A DNA stretch of 64,000 nucleotides from Heliopora coerulea (lineage: Eukaryota > Cnidaria > Anthozoa > Scleralcyonacea > Helioporidae). The DNA lies in the NCBI GenBank assembly GCA_030142905.1, contig JASJOG010000002.1:2788501-2852500 (forward strand). The letters run 5' to 3'. The translations under genes were made by a program, and so were the position numbers. Below, one piece after another: positions 12,963 through 24,875 of the stretch (positions are counted from its first letter, which is position 1; every line of letters starts with the position of its first letter). Under the pieces are notes generated by a model. That model did not search any database, was not told where the DNA came from, and was given only the letters and a program-made list of their open reading frames with translations.

Positions 12963-13913
12963 ATGGGAAGAGATAACTCAACAAGCAATCTTCGGACATG
13001 TACTGTCACCCAGTTGTTTACTTGGATGGTGTTTGTCGTTGGACTGATCAGCAATACAGTTTTGATCTATTTTGTGTTGCGAAAACTTTCGAAGGGAAAG
13101 CGAAATGACAAATTGCTCCTTCTGAACATTATAACCTCCAATTTTCTTTCCTGTTGTGGAAGCTTACCATGGGAAATACTTAGTCGAGGAAGCATCGTGC
13201 CTTAACTTCAAAACTACTGCCTTCTCTTTCATCAGATCAACTTTATCGCTCTGTTTACGAACATGACCTCAATGTCAGTAATCTGCTTTGACCGCTATGA
13301 AAATGTCGTCAAGTTTCCAGGACAAAGACTCCTTAGTTTTAACAAAACGACGTCAATCATTGTAGTCGGATGGGTGCTGTCGTTGGTACTTGTACCAAGT
13401 ACGCTTTCTGGCTTCTTTGTTGCTAACTCTCGTGGACATTGTGTTTGCGATGTTGACAGTGATGGTGTGAGGAGCTCGTCAACTGTAATCTCATTTTTTG
13501 CCATGATCGTGCTGGTAGCGATTTGGATAACAGTGGCAAGTACCATAATCAACCGATCGCTATCAGCAATTACTTCCAAACTAAAGAAACACAGAAGGGA
13601 GGTGGAACAAGTCCTTGTAATTGTCAGGACAAGGAAAGAAATTAACTTAAAAAGGCAATCGTTAGCCATGATCATTAGTTATTCTCTTTGCTGGATTCCA
13701 TTTGGCTTGGCTGCCGGACTGACAGCGGCAAACGTTATCCAATTTCATTCTTGTATTTATTTCGGATGTCTGGTTGGTGCTCATGTTAGTGCAGTAACTA
13801 CAGCCCTGGTTTATTTCACGATGGATAAGCGATTTAGATTAACATTTTTCAAAAACAGGAAAAACTTCGAGAATCCAAAACCATGTCGTTGTTCAAGAAT
13901 TTCCCCGAAGTAG
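12963..13913 (+). pseudogene. Rhodopsin-class GPCR with one in-frame stop
   Basis: A single-exon reading of 316 codons from ATG 12963 to TAG 13911-13913, broken only by TAA at 13203-13205 (codon 81). All seven membrane segments are present in order. TM1 is near GLISNTVLIYFVL. TM2 carries SN where Asp 2.50 is usual. TM3 starts NYCLLF and ends FDRYENVV (DRY-type motif). ECL2 has a paired cysteine. TM6 has LCWIPF (CWxP), and TM7 ends ALVYFTMDKRFR in place of NPxxY. An N-glycosylation site (DNST) lies near the start. TM7 looks opsin-like in layout, but the position of the retinal-binding lysine is His. Probably a pseudogene or a null allele of an orphan receptor. One substitution would restore the frame, so recent loss or a sequencing error are possible. 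Confidence 0.75.
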
Positions 13914-14282
13914 GTCGTATATATATTAACCCAATTGTCTACGCGTTGAGAAAAGAGATATATCTTGTTCATGAATTGGGTGTGTATGTTGTATTAAGGA
14001 GGTATCCAGACAAGTTAAATATATGTGTACTAAATTTCTTCAGTTTTTGTATTCCATATGAAATTGAATTCTAATTTGTGCGTCTTTCGTTTCCAAGCAG
14101 CAAATTTTTCTCATTTACACATGCAGGACGTGATTAAATTTCAAGGAAAAGTTGAAAAAATAATTAGTGTTTTTAAGGTTATATGGACATGTTGGAAGCT
14201 AACTTTTACAGTTCATGGGACAAAAAAATGTGCAGATAGTTTTATTTCAATTAGTGACATATAATAATATTTGCTGGAAATA

Positions 14283-14991
14283 AAGTAGAACCTCGCTAAC
14301 TCGAACTACCAAGGGCGATGAGAAATAGTTCGAGTTAGCGGGGGTTCGAGTTATCGGGGTGCGCATTGAATTTCAAGTATCCTGTTAACAATTTATACGG
14401 TATCGTGGTTTTATGATTGATGCACTATTACTAGTCATTTTGGTACAGTCAGTTAAGATTATTTTAGTTTTTCTTCATGGATTGAGCTGATTGTGTTGTC
14501 CTGAATACTGATATTACCATACTGCAATGTCTGCCGCTATGGAGTTGAATAACAGTCTATAATGAAATTATTATTCCAGAATACATGTACAAGTTCAGTG
14601 AATGTCTGGCTCTTTTACATACGGCTGTACATATTTGTGAAAGCCCCACGAAATAAATCGGACAAACTAGGACAGTTTTGACGGGCTACTCACGACTAAT
14701 TTGTGGGACATTTTAAGGATTGTTGCGCAATATTCACCCCATATAATGCTGGAAAGAAGGTCTTTCCTGGGCTTGAATTACGTTTCTATTCATTGTCACG
14801 TTGTTATCAGTATAGATTCAAGACTCCGACAAGTCAAAAAGCCAAGTCCTGACACTTCTAGGTTTACCGACCGACGTTTTCAAAATAGAGTTCGAATTAA
14901 CGGGGTAAATTTGAGCGAAGGAAGTGTAAAGTTAGGTTCGAGTTAGCGGGGAGTTCGAATTAACGGAGTTCGAATTAGCGAGGTTCTACTG
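14283..14991. mobile_element. Pogo/Tigger-like MITE
   Basis: The inverted ends read AGTAGAACCTCGCTAACTCG on the left and the complement of AGTAGAACCTCGCTAATTCG on the right, flanked by TA (14281-14282 and 14992-14993). Subterminal copies of GTTCGAGTTAGCGGGG and variants repeat on both sides. TA target plus CAGTAGAACCTCG-type ends suggest the Tigger/pogo branch of Tc1/mariner. The 700-bp interior has no transposase. Confidence 0.65.
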
Positions 14992-15269
14992 TAGTTCATA
15001 TTAATTGAACGCTTGAAAGATGTGGCAGATCAGTTGAACCAATTATGAAATATCATTGTACTAATTTGCGAGTTCGTCTTTTAGGAAATATACCTTAGGA
15101 ACTAAGGATGCATTTTTTGAGACAAATTGTGAACCGAGATACTAATAAATATCAACTTCTTCCCTTTTCGGGCTTTCTCATGCATTATGGATGGAATGGC
15201 GTTTCGCTCATTTTGCACGTAAGTGCAAAATGCGCCAAAAGAATAATCAGTGGTTTGCCTAGCGTCAAT

Positions 15270-15405
15270 TTTTGAATCATTCCCAGGATAACATGAACAG
15301 AATATTTCATGAATTATCCTACAGTTCTTAAGTCAAATGGAAAAGTTGATAAAATTACAATGAAATATTCTATTCATGTTATCCTAAGGATGATTCTGGA
15401 ATAGA
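15270..15405. repeat. Short inverted repeat / hairpin MITE
   Basis: GAATCATTCCCAGGATAACATG and the following AGAATATTTCAT are repeated in inverse orientation near 15355-15400, giving a stem of roughly 40 bp with a few mismatches around a 50-base AT-rich loop. No coding content. Confidence 0.55.
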
Positions 15406-15498
15406 GTTGAAACACTGCACATCCTCACGGATATCGAGCGTTAACTGGTAGCGAGAATATCTCGTCCACTTAAATTGGATAAAACGAGCATAATGTTC

Positions 15499-15592
15499 CC
15501 AGTTGACTTGATAGCTCAATTGGTAGAATAACTATCTGGTTCCCGAAGATGCGAGTTCGAATCCGGCTATAATCAAATTTTCCAGTTGACTT
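15499..15592 (+). repeat. tRNA-like retroposon with target duplications
   Basis: A 72-bp tRNA-like segment (15510-15581) carries a polymerase III box A (TAGCTCAATTGGTAGA) and box B (GAGTTCGAATCC). It is flanked by an exact 11-bp direct repeat CCAGTTGACTT (15499-15509 and 15582-15592) and ends in AAATTTT. The T-stem and acceptor pairing are poor, so it is not a working tRNA gene. The target duplications indicate retroposition of a tRNA or a SINE head. Confidence 0.6.
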
Positions 15593-16310
15593 TACTCGTA
15601 ACAATTCGTATCAAATTCGTATCGGACAAAGTAATAATACTCGTGATAGGCTCAAAAGAACGCACGCTTAAATACAATCAGCTGGTTTGTCCCTCTTCGG
15701 TCATAGGTAGTGCCACAACAAGGATGAAGAAGAGGGTTCGAGCTGGAGCTGAGACAACACCTGTGGTTCAGACTGCATTGTATAGCCATTGTTTCCCAGC
15801 GGAGATGATATAGATTACAGGTTGGGCATAAGAAACAAATGTGTAGTCAAATGACTCGTCTGCTAAAAATCCTGCGCACACAACACTTGATTCCAAATAC
15901 TATGTGTGCATGAGTCGTTTTTTAATCTGTCAGTGATGTATTTTCCCAACGTTCAACACAATTTCACCTTCTTTACCCGTTTTTAAACGGCTTAACCTAT
16001 TCACAATGCTCCAACTTTAGCCAAATCATAAACTTAGATGAAAAATAATATGTTAAAAGATGATGTAAACGTTAAATGGTTCACAAACGTCGACAAAAAC
16101 TCCCCAGGAAAATGTTAAATGTTATTTTAACAATAAGTAATATAAAAATAAATGCAATAAGAAAATGCTCAAAAAATGCCTTCTTTGCCGAAATATCGTA
16201 AAGAAGTAGAAACGGTTAAATTTTAATTTTATGAAGAATCAATCGTAATTTACTATAAAACATGAAACATAATTCGGATGCTTGCATCTTTTTAGAGATG
16301 CTTCCAAAAT

Positions 16311-17090
16311 CGACTAAATGTAACCACTCAGTTTCTAAAAGAGAAGAACTCACGAATAATTTCACGAAACCAAATGATTATTGTAAGACAGCATTGTCAA
16401 TGTCTCCTAATTCGAAACTTTTGAGTCCACTCCACCTCGGTAATAAGATACCTTTTCTGTCGCAGAATTACGGACACCGAACGGGAAAACGGCTTGAGGA
16501 CAATACGTTTTTATATCGACGATTTAAAAATCCCTAAAAGTAAATTATCATAAATATCGCTAATAATAAACCCTAAAATGTTGTGAACCCTCGTGCAACT
16601 GGTCACGGATTTATTGCGAAAGTGAGCGTACATTTTTACCCGCCGCATCCACGCCTGTAACATACCATAAGCGTTCTGAAAACGCTCCAACGTTTAAAAC
16701 CATGTGGTCATAATGTCGTTGCACATTTCACTGCCGGAACTTCGATGAAGTTTTGTTGAATGTTCAATTTGCTGATACGTATTAGCTACAGTCTCTGATA
16801 TTTAATGGGACATTCATCTCAGAAAACTTTCTAGCCACTCTCCTATCCCTTTTAGGGGTTTTTAAATCGTCTCTATGTAAATATGTATTGTCCTCAATAT
16901 ATAGTCGTTTTCCCGTGGGGTGCCTGTTATGGGTGACAGGAAAAGTATCTCATTACCAAGCCGAAGTGGACTTGAAAGTTTCGGATCAGGAGACATTGAT
17001 AATGCTGTCTCACAATCGACAATCACATGGTTTCGTGAAATGATGAGTACGTTCCTCTGTTTCAAAAATTGTGAGGTCATCGTTTAGTCG
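16311..17090. repeat. Inverted duplication with ~235-bp arms
   Basis: Arms 16311-16545 and 16850-17090 are diverged inverted copies. Both contain CGACTAAA..., TTTCACGAAACCA, ACAGCATT and GATTTAAAAACCCC-like ends, spaced alike. The 300-bp centre is unpaired. Read outward-in, both arms give related peptides (TALSMSP.....SPL.LGN), suggesting that the duplicated unit once was coding or simply that divergence is recent. No terminal repeats or target duplication were recognised. Confidence 0.55.
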
Positions 17091-17517
17091 ATTGTGCGAG
17101 AATCTTCAGGAAACGAAGCGATTATTTACGCCACCAACTATTAGCGATCAATGTTTAATAATAAGATGTCGATATTCCTCAACAACAAAAATAAGATTCA
17201 GTTTTCCGTGTGGCGTATGTAATACTGTACATGACTATTACCACCTTTGCGTACACTTTGTCGTATGTTGGAAATTGCAGTTGAAAAGGGAAGATAGAAA
17301 CGCCAAACCTTATACAAATAACCATATTTTCCGAAAATAATGAAATTTGATACTGAAGTATTATATTCTTGGCAGCATTTCACACTTACGTGGTTGCATG
17401 CTTCAACGTAATGTTGTAACCTAATACTGGATCAAACTGACAAACGACATGATTCTACAGACCGCAAACAAACGCTACATAATACATTGTTAAGTAAGTC
17501 AACAATAGTTTTTCGTC

Positions 17518-17645
17518 ATGGGCCAACGACCGACTATGGAGACGGCGATATACTGGGGAATTCAAGCGACCATCGTAATTTGTGTTACTCTCACGACTGT
17601 TTTTTTTCTTAAGACTACCTTACAACTGGATAATGGATTAAAGAG
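17518..17645 (+). CDS. Candidate first exon with signal anchor
   Basis: From ATG 17518 the frame gives MGQRPTMETAIYWG, then about 20 hydrophobic residues (ATIVICVTLTTVFFL), and ends at AAGAG/GTGAGG, a good donor. Such a short start exon with a membrane anchor or signal peptide could belong to a gene downstream, possibly the receptor gene at 24876-36888, but the phase (2) does not directly match the next candidate exon. Speculative. Confidence 0.25.
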
Positions 17646-20350
17646 GTGAGGATGAGTTAATTTTGGCAGTCAACCGTAAGTGTATATCGTCAGTAAAAAT
17701 GTGACAGATGTATCCTTGCAAAAGTATTCGTGGACATTAAACTTTTGGTACAAATGTTATAATTTTGGCATTATGATAAGCATAGACATACACTAAAAAA
17801 ATCTATCAGCAAATCACTGACGGATAACAACCGAACGAAAATACGTGAAGCATCGTTGACACAAATTCTCAAGAGTAACAACTTGAAGCAGCAATTTCAT
17901 GTAGGTTGATGGACTCTCTTTGATTTTTATTTTTGATTTAATAATAGATTTGTGATAGTAACTCTCAAGTTTTATTCGAGAAAGATTATTTATCCCTCTG
18001 AAACAGGGCATATCAGTATCGCATTTTTGATGTGAGTATAGACATGGGTCAAAATTGATCAAGGGCTCTCAATGAACAGTGCTTTAACCATCATAAATGA
18101 ATTATAAGACGCCTAAAATGGTTTATGTTCATCGTATTTCCGCGAAAGCGGTTCTGACACATGGTTCCACTGGTCCTAAACTTCGAAATGTAAGGCCGCA
18201 TCATCAGAACCTATCAGTCATTAGCAATTAATAAGAATCGTAAACGATCCAAATGCCCTTGAAGTGGACTCAGGATTCAAGGAAGGCAACTAAAATTTAC
18301 CATCTAGTAAGGCAATGTCAGTCTCTACAACCTAAGGACCTCACCACATCGGAACTTTACGAGGGGGATCTGGGGGCATACTCCCCTAGAAAATATTGAA
18401 ATCTTAATGTTATAAAACACTGTTTCTAGCCGTCCCGGACGATAATTTCTTTCAAAAATGCTCATTAAATTGATCATCATAATGCGTTTGTTTTTTTATA
18501 AAAAATGCTACTGTAATGAAAGACAAATTATCGTATTTCTTCAGGCTGAGACATATTCGTCGAGACGAAGTTCGAGAAAACGGACATGACTGGCTTGTTA
18601 AAAGGCAACCAGTCTAATTTGCGTCCTGTTCATTTTGTCCAGCTATTTACCACTGGCGCCATTTTTTAACCAGGTCTCCGAAGGATATCTGCACTATTAA
18701 AATTTGACGACAATATCTTCGTAGACTTGCTGTTCCTTGAAGATGTCAAAGTCGGGATTTTTCCTATCCCGACGTTATATCGTTCGGGATTCGGGATTTT
18801 TAACCAAAATCAAATTAATCCCGACGAAATCGGGATGCTTGGATAATCTGCAATGTTGTAATGGCCAAGTTCTTTCGCAAGTCTGTGACGCTGTAGAGGG
18901 CTAAGTGTGGAACGTTAGAGGCTATAAGCAGCAATAGAAACAAAGTTTCTTGTAGTTTATGCCGATCACAACCGAGGACATGATTGGTTTGAATACCTAT
19001 TTAATTAGATGACGAGTTAAATCATCCTGAGACAAGTTGCTTTGAAAATGTGTTGCAGTTGCAGTTCTACCTCGTGTAAAGTAAATGTTATTCGGGACAA
19101 TTAAAGAATTCTACGAATTCTAAGAAACAATCCGCTAACAATCGTTGGGTGTAATATGCTATTAGTGAGCAATATTTAACAAAATATGTTGTGGCAACAT
19201 TACTTGAAAAGTCATCTTGATTAATAAACGTTCTTGGCGACAGCAAACCAGTCTGGTGATCTGTTTGTTTGCAAAGTTTCCATGAGTCACAAAAGAGCGC
19301 AACCCGCTTATTACAAATCTGATACGTGTTGACCCTGAACAAATTGTTTTAATTGAAAAGTAAATTACTCCTCTCTAATTTTCTTGCACTTTAATTCTAC
19401 AGAAATAATCTACCGCACGTGCAAGCAGAAGGTATGCTCTGGAACTAGTTATTAGTTAGCTGATATAGTACTGATATAATAGTAGCCCTTTTATTTTTTC
19501 TTCGAAGTGCATAACCCTGAAAAATAATTTAGCTTTTTGCGTAGTTGTATAATTGAGATTTGAATGTCTCTTACGTGGCGGAAACTGTTAGGCTTAACGG
19601 GATTAATTTTGTTAGAGCCAATAAGCTTAAAGAGGAAGTGTATAAGTAGGTAATGTGATCAGTAAAATAAGGCATTGAGAGTGTGTATGTGCTTAGTGGG
19701 TTTGTGATATGTGACGAGTGCTTTTCCTTGTGATTGAGTATAATTAAAACTAATGACTATTGTGAAAGTCTGGGTTTCTTCTTGCGTTCCCCACATACAT
19801 ACTGTCTGAAATACCTGTTTCAATTTCACGATATTTATAATGTTCGTGATTTTGATTATGATGAAATGCATCTACATGATGATTTTGTACTGAGTGTCTT
19901 CAAAATTATTTGCAATCTTAGATAATGAAATGGTGCAAAAAGCTTATGAGATCTAAAAACAATTTTGTATTGTATTCAACACTGCTGATTTATAAATATT
20001 TAAATTATGAATGTAAAAAAAGTTTGCCGGTCTTTTTTTGAAATGCTTTACAAGTGGGAAATTTGTTCTCAGCTGAAAATTTTGCCTGAAATTTTTTTTG
20101 ACACGGACTACTTTAATCTACTTTTCTGCCAACCTTAAACTTAGAGTTTATTAACCTAAAACAACAAAGTGAAATGTTTTGCTGCAGAGCAGGTTGGGGG
20201 AAAAAGTACCTGTCGCTGCTTAATTTCATTTTCCATTGTAGCGTCCGTTTCCCCGATATTTTAAATTAAATGAAAATAGAGAATCTGCTGTTGTTAAAAG
20301 GAAAAAATATCCACAATTGGTGTCCTCTGCCTCCTAGACAACTAAGTTAA
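17646..20350. other. No supported gene
   Basis: Only weak repeats were seen. Around 18340-18400 is a GGGGGATCTGGGGGCATACTC patch typical of dispersed repeats. Around 18745-18835 there are several CGGGAT/ATCCCG inverted motifs. No exon chain is visible. Confidence 0.4.
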
Positions 20351-20359
20351 TGATTCGTA

Positions 20360-21350
20360 AACCCAAAATGAAGCAAAGCAAAATAGAACGGAACACATTA
20401 CGCATAGGATAAATGCCTTTTTGCATTGGTCCAAGGGTTAAAAATTAATTGAAAAGTACGTTCGACGAACTAGTCATCTCTGCCAACAGTTAACGATGTT
20501 TGGAAAGCGGTAGGCAGATCCTGCAGTTTAGTTATTCAGCTGTTGAAATCCACCTCCGGAATTTATGCTGGAAGTGCGTAGCTAAGTCCAAGGATTCAAT
20601 TCTCCCATCTTTTACTTGTAAGCTTTACGTACGTCTGAAAACCGCTAGCGAGAAACACCACTTCATGAATTTTGGACAAGAAAATTGAAGGGTCCTTCCA
20701 CAGACGTTTTGACCCTAATCCTATTATAGCAAATCCAACAAATTACAGCAACCAATTTAAATCAGTTGTTTTTCGAATTTTAATATTATTTTTGTTATAC
20801 AGTTCAGTTTATAGACTGATATCTCCCTCTCCAAACTTTATTCGAAATACACCGTCACTGCTTTCTACTTAACTAAATTAATCCCTCGGAAACTCGGACT
20901 GAAACCAAATCATAACCGAACGGAACACATTACGCAGGACATTAATGCCTTGTTGCTCTGGTCCAGGGATAAAAATTGAAAAGTCGGTTCTAAAATCCAG
21001 TCATCTCTGCCAATATTTGACGATGTTCGGAATGCGGTAGGAAGATCCTTCAGTTTGAATAGTGAACTGCTAGCTAAGCTCCATCTCGGGACTTCGTAAC
21101 GCGAATACCTAGTTAAGTCCTAGCATTCTATTCTAAGAGAATTTTAGGCCGGTAGGAAAGTTGAAGAGCCCCTTCATATAAGTTTTGACACTATTCCATT
21201 GTACAGTAGCAAGTCCGACCAATTACAGAGACCAATCTAATTCATTCTTTTTTTCGAATTATATTCCTACTTATGCTATCGGGTCCAGTATATGGGCAGA
21301 TATCTCCCTCTCTAAGCTGTATTTAAAAGACTTTACCGCTTTTTCCAAAC
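20360..21350. repeat. Diverged ~535-bp tandem duplication
   Basis: Two direct copies, about 20375-20880 and 20912-21350. Shared blocks in the same order are CGGAACACATTACGCA, AGTCATCTCTGCCAA, GCGGTAGG(C/A)AGATCCT, CCAA(C/T).AATTACAG..ACCAA and GATATCTCCCTCTC. The copies differ by many indels. No coding function is evident. Confidence 0.6.
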
Positions 21351-22080
21351 AATTGGTCCAATTAATATTTCAAACAAAATTACAAAAGCATTTTGTTAGT
21401 TGTATTTAGTAGATGCGTAATAAGGGAACAGGCCATTGCAAGAATTTGTAGACTTCCCTTCTCTTCTTTTATTTCATTCTGGTTCCTCATGCCCAGACAT
21501 TCAGGTCACTGTAAGGGCAATATAGTCCCCCGCAATTATAAGAGTATTCTAAGTATGGACTTCCAAAGCAAAATTTCCTTTTTTCAAACTAAGTCATTCA
21601 GGGATATCATTTGTTTTCTTGAAGTATTTATTCAGGAGCTTTACAGTTTGAGGAAACTGTAGACGTTCTGAAGCTTGTTCTTCACGTATGGAAAATCAAT
21701 AGACAGCATTTTAAGTTCAATTAACACTTTTCGGTCCTTACCAGGATTTTTAATCTTACCCTGGCTAACACCAGACGATTTTACTTGTCATGGGAGACGT
21801 CTCGGACTAGAAACTGTTGAAAAATAGTTTGCCCTAAAATACTTTTTTGAAGCTTCCTTCAAACCTCTTAACGAACTTTTTTTGAAAGTTAAAGTGCGCA
21901 TCTTGCCCGATTCTCTGACGTTAGAAATTGTACTAAGAACCCTTATGTTGGCAAATTGAATGAAGTAAGGTTAAGGAAACGTGATTTTGCAAATATAGGT
22001 TAGCTTTCGCTGCAATCGAATTGCAGAATTTAAGAGTTTGGTAATATACAAGTTTAAAATTCAGTGTGTAGTGTAAGCTA
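21351..22080. other. No supported gene
   Basis: Short frames only. One frame (21393-21662) has no splice context or domain. No repeat recognised. Confidence 0.35.
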
Positions 22081-22082
22081 TC

Positions 22083-22470
22083 ATGACAACCGCCTCTGAC
22101 AAAGGACTATCTACCGTGCAGAATTTCAATAGCACGATAGACCAGCTTGATGATGATCATGCAAGCTTGTCTTTAAATGGTACCTATGTTCTCAGGTCTG
22201 CCCAGAGTCTTGGTGGGGCTCAGGGAAAAATGGAAATTTGCCCTCCCTCCTCTTACGTAAATTATTTTGGTTGATATTGCGCTTGACAATAACGCTTTTA
22301 TCGCGTTCTTTACTGGAGAGCCTGAAGATAACTATTCGGGTGAAGATTTGTGTCCTGCCGTGGCTCAATGTGTTAGGGCCCAGCGTCCTACAGGATCGAT
22401 CAAACAGGATCGATCAAACAAAAGTAGTGAATCTTATTCAGTTATTTTATTTTTATTTAAAACATAAAGA
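22083..22470 (+). other. Unplaced open-frame cluster of unknown nature
   Basis: Two overlapping frames have amino-acid usage more like protein than the surroundings. ATG 22083 starts MTTASDKGLSTVQNFNSTID. A second frame, 22267-22467, contains FFTGEPEDNYSGEDLCPAV. They are in different frames and could be exon pieces or a broken gene. I do not recognise either. A 14-bp unit AGGATCGATCAAAC is duplicated at about 22392-22420. Confidence 0.2.
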
Positions 22471-22479
22471 AAATAAATT

Positions 22480-22660
22480 TATCGATATGCTTAGGGAACC
22501 TCTCGTAAGCTTGTGCCCGTGGCTTCTCTTGCGCTTGGGGTCTGGGATCCCTCTTGAGGTTGGGGCCCGGGGTAGACGGCCCCAGTTGACCCCCCTCTGG
22601 GCTGGCCTGTGTATCTTGACAAGATCGTGTGTCCCCAGCCAAGTTAGCCAAGTTTCATTT
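22480..22660. other. GC-rich island
   Basis: This 180-bp stretch is rich in G and C (GGGGCCCGGGG and similar), in sharp contrast to the AT-rich flanks. No domain is recognisable in any frame. Confidence 0.3.
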
Positions 22661-23282
22661 CAAGTTGATGCCTTAATAATTCTCACTAAAATGTAAATTT
22701 GATCGAACGTCTCAGCGTGGAAGAATATAATTCCCTGGCGTAAAAAATAAACATGGAAAAAAAAGAGCGCACCGGTTAGGAGTTTAAAATGTTCACCATT
22801 TCATACACAATGCCGTTCCCCCAGTGTACAGCTACCTTAAACTTTCACTTCTTTGTAAGAATGTTTTGAAAATTCTTAACAAAAGTCTTTCCAAAAGTTC
22901 AGTCGGATAGTTTAAAAATGGGTAAAACAAGTACCGAAGAATAGTGACTTCTTGAGAACAAAAGATTTGAACATGCATTAAGACGTGGAAATAATTTACG
23001 ATGAAGTTTCGACTTTATTTCGAAGTAATCGTCAAATTGAGTTCGATTGAGTTCTATGTCTTGTTACATACTCAAATCTAAATTACATTGCACAAACCTG
23101 GTGTTCTGTCATATTGCATGCAAGAATTTCTGTAATGTTAAAAATTACTAAATACCGCAAATACACGTATTTTAGACTATAAATAACTATTGACAAACAT
23201 CTTCATCCCCTCGCCCACCGCGCGAAGCGAGGTGCGAGGATACTAATCTCGACGTGCATGTAACAGGAGTTACGCGCGTGGT

Positions 23283-23406
23283 GACTAGGGAGAAAAATTT
23301 TCGCTTTGTGTATCTATCTTCATATACATATATATATTTATATGTATATATATATATATATATATATGGAAAGATAGATACACAAAGCGAAAATTTTTCT
23401 CCCTAG

Positions 23407-23408
<2 letters not shown>
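23283..23408. repeat. Perfect 38-bp hairpin around a (TA)n loop
   Basis: The 38 bases 23283-23320, beginning GACTAGGGAGAAAAA and ending CTATCTT, recur as an exact inverse ending at 23408. They enclose an AT dinucleotide loop of about 50 bases. It is followed directly by another (AT)n run. It looks like a palindromic MITE or an AT-repeat-driven inverted duplication. Confidence 0.75.
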
Positions 23409-23439
<31 letters not shown>

Positions 23440-23441
<2 letters not shown>

Positions 23442-24123
23442 TGAACTCAATTTCCATATCTGGAATGCTAACTCCCAGTCATTTGCTCGGGCAAAAAGTG
23501 AAGCCGAGATGGCCACCCATGGAGAGAAATTTTGGACGTCAGTTTCAGTCCTCTTCGCGGTCTTGTACGTCAGTTCCAGCCCTTTACACGACTTTAATTT
23601 TCAGTTTTTGTTTGGTTCGACTTCGAAAACATTCACAACCATTGAAAAAAGAGCACAGACGAAGTATTACTGGACCAGTTTTACATATTCCAGTGTTTAA
23701 AAGGATTCGTTATTTCCATGTGGTCTAAGAATTGTCCTAAATTTTCTGAAGATGATATACTAACGGAAAAAAAGACGTGCACTTAGTAGTTTCCTCAAGT
23801 AATTTTTCGAGACCGTTTTATCAGGTTTCTCGTGAGTTTAGTAATTTATTTTAGTGAAAATATATAACCTGTAACTCAGTTTGACTTTGTCGAAATATAT
23901 TTGAAATTCTTAAACTCATTTCTATCTTTTGAAGATATGTTTAGTGTGCACTTCCAAAGAAAACTCTTCAGAAAATCTAAAAAGTCGTGAGGGAGACTAA
24001 AACTGACGTAAAGCCCGGGTAAAGGACTGAAACTGACGTCCAAAATTGACCTCCATGGGCGGCCATCTTGACTTCACTTTTCATTGGCCAGTTAGCATTC
24101 CAGATATGGAAATTGAGTTCACT
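23440..24123. mobile_element. MITE with ~130-bp terminal inverted repeats
   Basis: The left end, AGTGAACTCAATTTCCATAT and about 110 further bases (GGAATGCTAACT, AAGTGAAG, GATGGCC, TTTTGGACGTCAGTTTCAGT), recurs inverted at 23985-24123. It is inserted in AT repeats, so the target duplication cannot be read. The interior lacks a transposase. Confidence 0.65.
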
Positions 24124-24875
24124 AATATATATCCATGGATTCCGGTCACTCAAAAATGCCGTGTGCAAGCTCGGGGACTGGTATGTTGTTGACCAAACCA
24201 TACTTAGGTACCATATTGAAGCAAATCGATTTGGTCTCGTTCTTTTTTCCCTTGTATGGATCTCCCGCAAGTTGTTTACATTATTTGAATACTGAAGCCT
24301 GTAAATGATTTTTTAAGACCGGCAAAGAAAATGGCTTTTTTGGTGCCTGTGGCTGGTTTCGCTTTTGAGGGCCACCTTAGTAACTGGACAATTTATGACT
24401 TGAAAGAGCAGTTCTCAAAGTTAGCTCCTTGGAATACGTATTCGCCAACTGTTCACTTTTTGCAGCAACGGTTTGTCTTGGTTCTTTCTCATTTATATGA
24501 ACAAAAGACGTAAGGGAACTTGCTTGCTGTCAGGACATTTGCTGAGCGACTAATTGTATTAAAACGACATTCTTCGCTGAAGTTAAATAGATGCCAATTT
24601 TTATAAATCTTGGGACTTTTCACGTTCTGGTAACCGCTTACCTGAGCTGCACAATCACAGGTACGTCTGAATCGAGTAGCTTTGAAGTACAAGTTCTGCG
24701 AACGAAATTGTTTTGAGCAGCTTTCAAAACTAGCTTTCAGACTTCATTCTACCCTAAGGGAGACTTCTTGTACCAAATATTATAGCCTGGATTTTCCTGG
24801 TGTTTATTGGTAAAGTAGAATGAAGATTCTGGTTCATTCATCTCTATACGACGATTACTTTTGAACATCTTGCAG

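Noticed and set aside
12963..13913. Opsin
   Set aside because: The TM7 layout resembles opsins, but the position of the retinal-binding lysine is His and NPxxY is missing. Called only as a rhodopsin-class receptor.
15510..15581. Functional tRNA gene
   Set aside because: Acceptor and T stems do not pair properly, and target duplications mark it as a retroposon.
24331..24509. Open frame MAFLVPVAGFAFEGHL... ending at a GTAAGG donor
   Set aside because: The donor is good, but phase does not match the next candidate exon, and the peptide has no recognisable feature. A sub-exon at 24466-24509 is possible but too short to judge.
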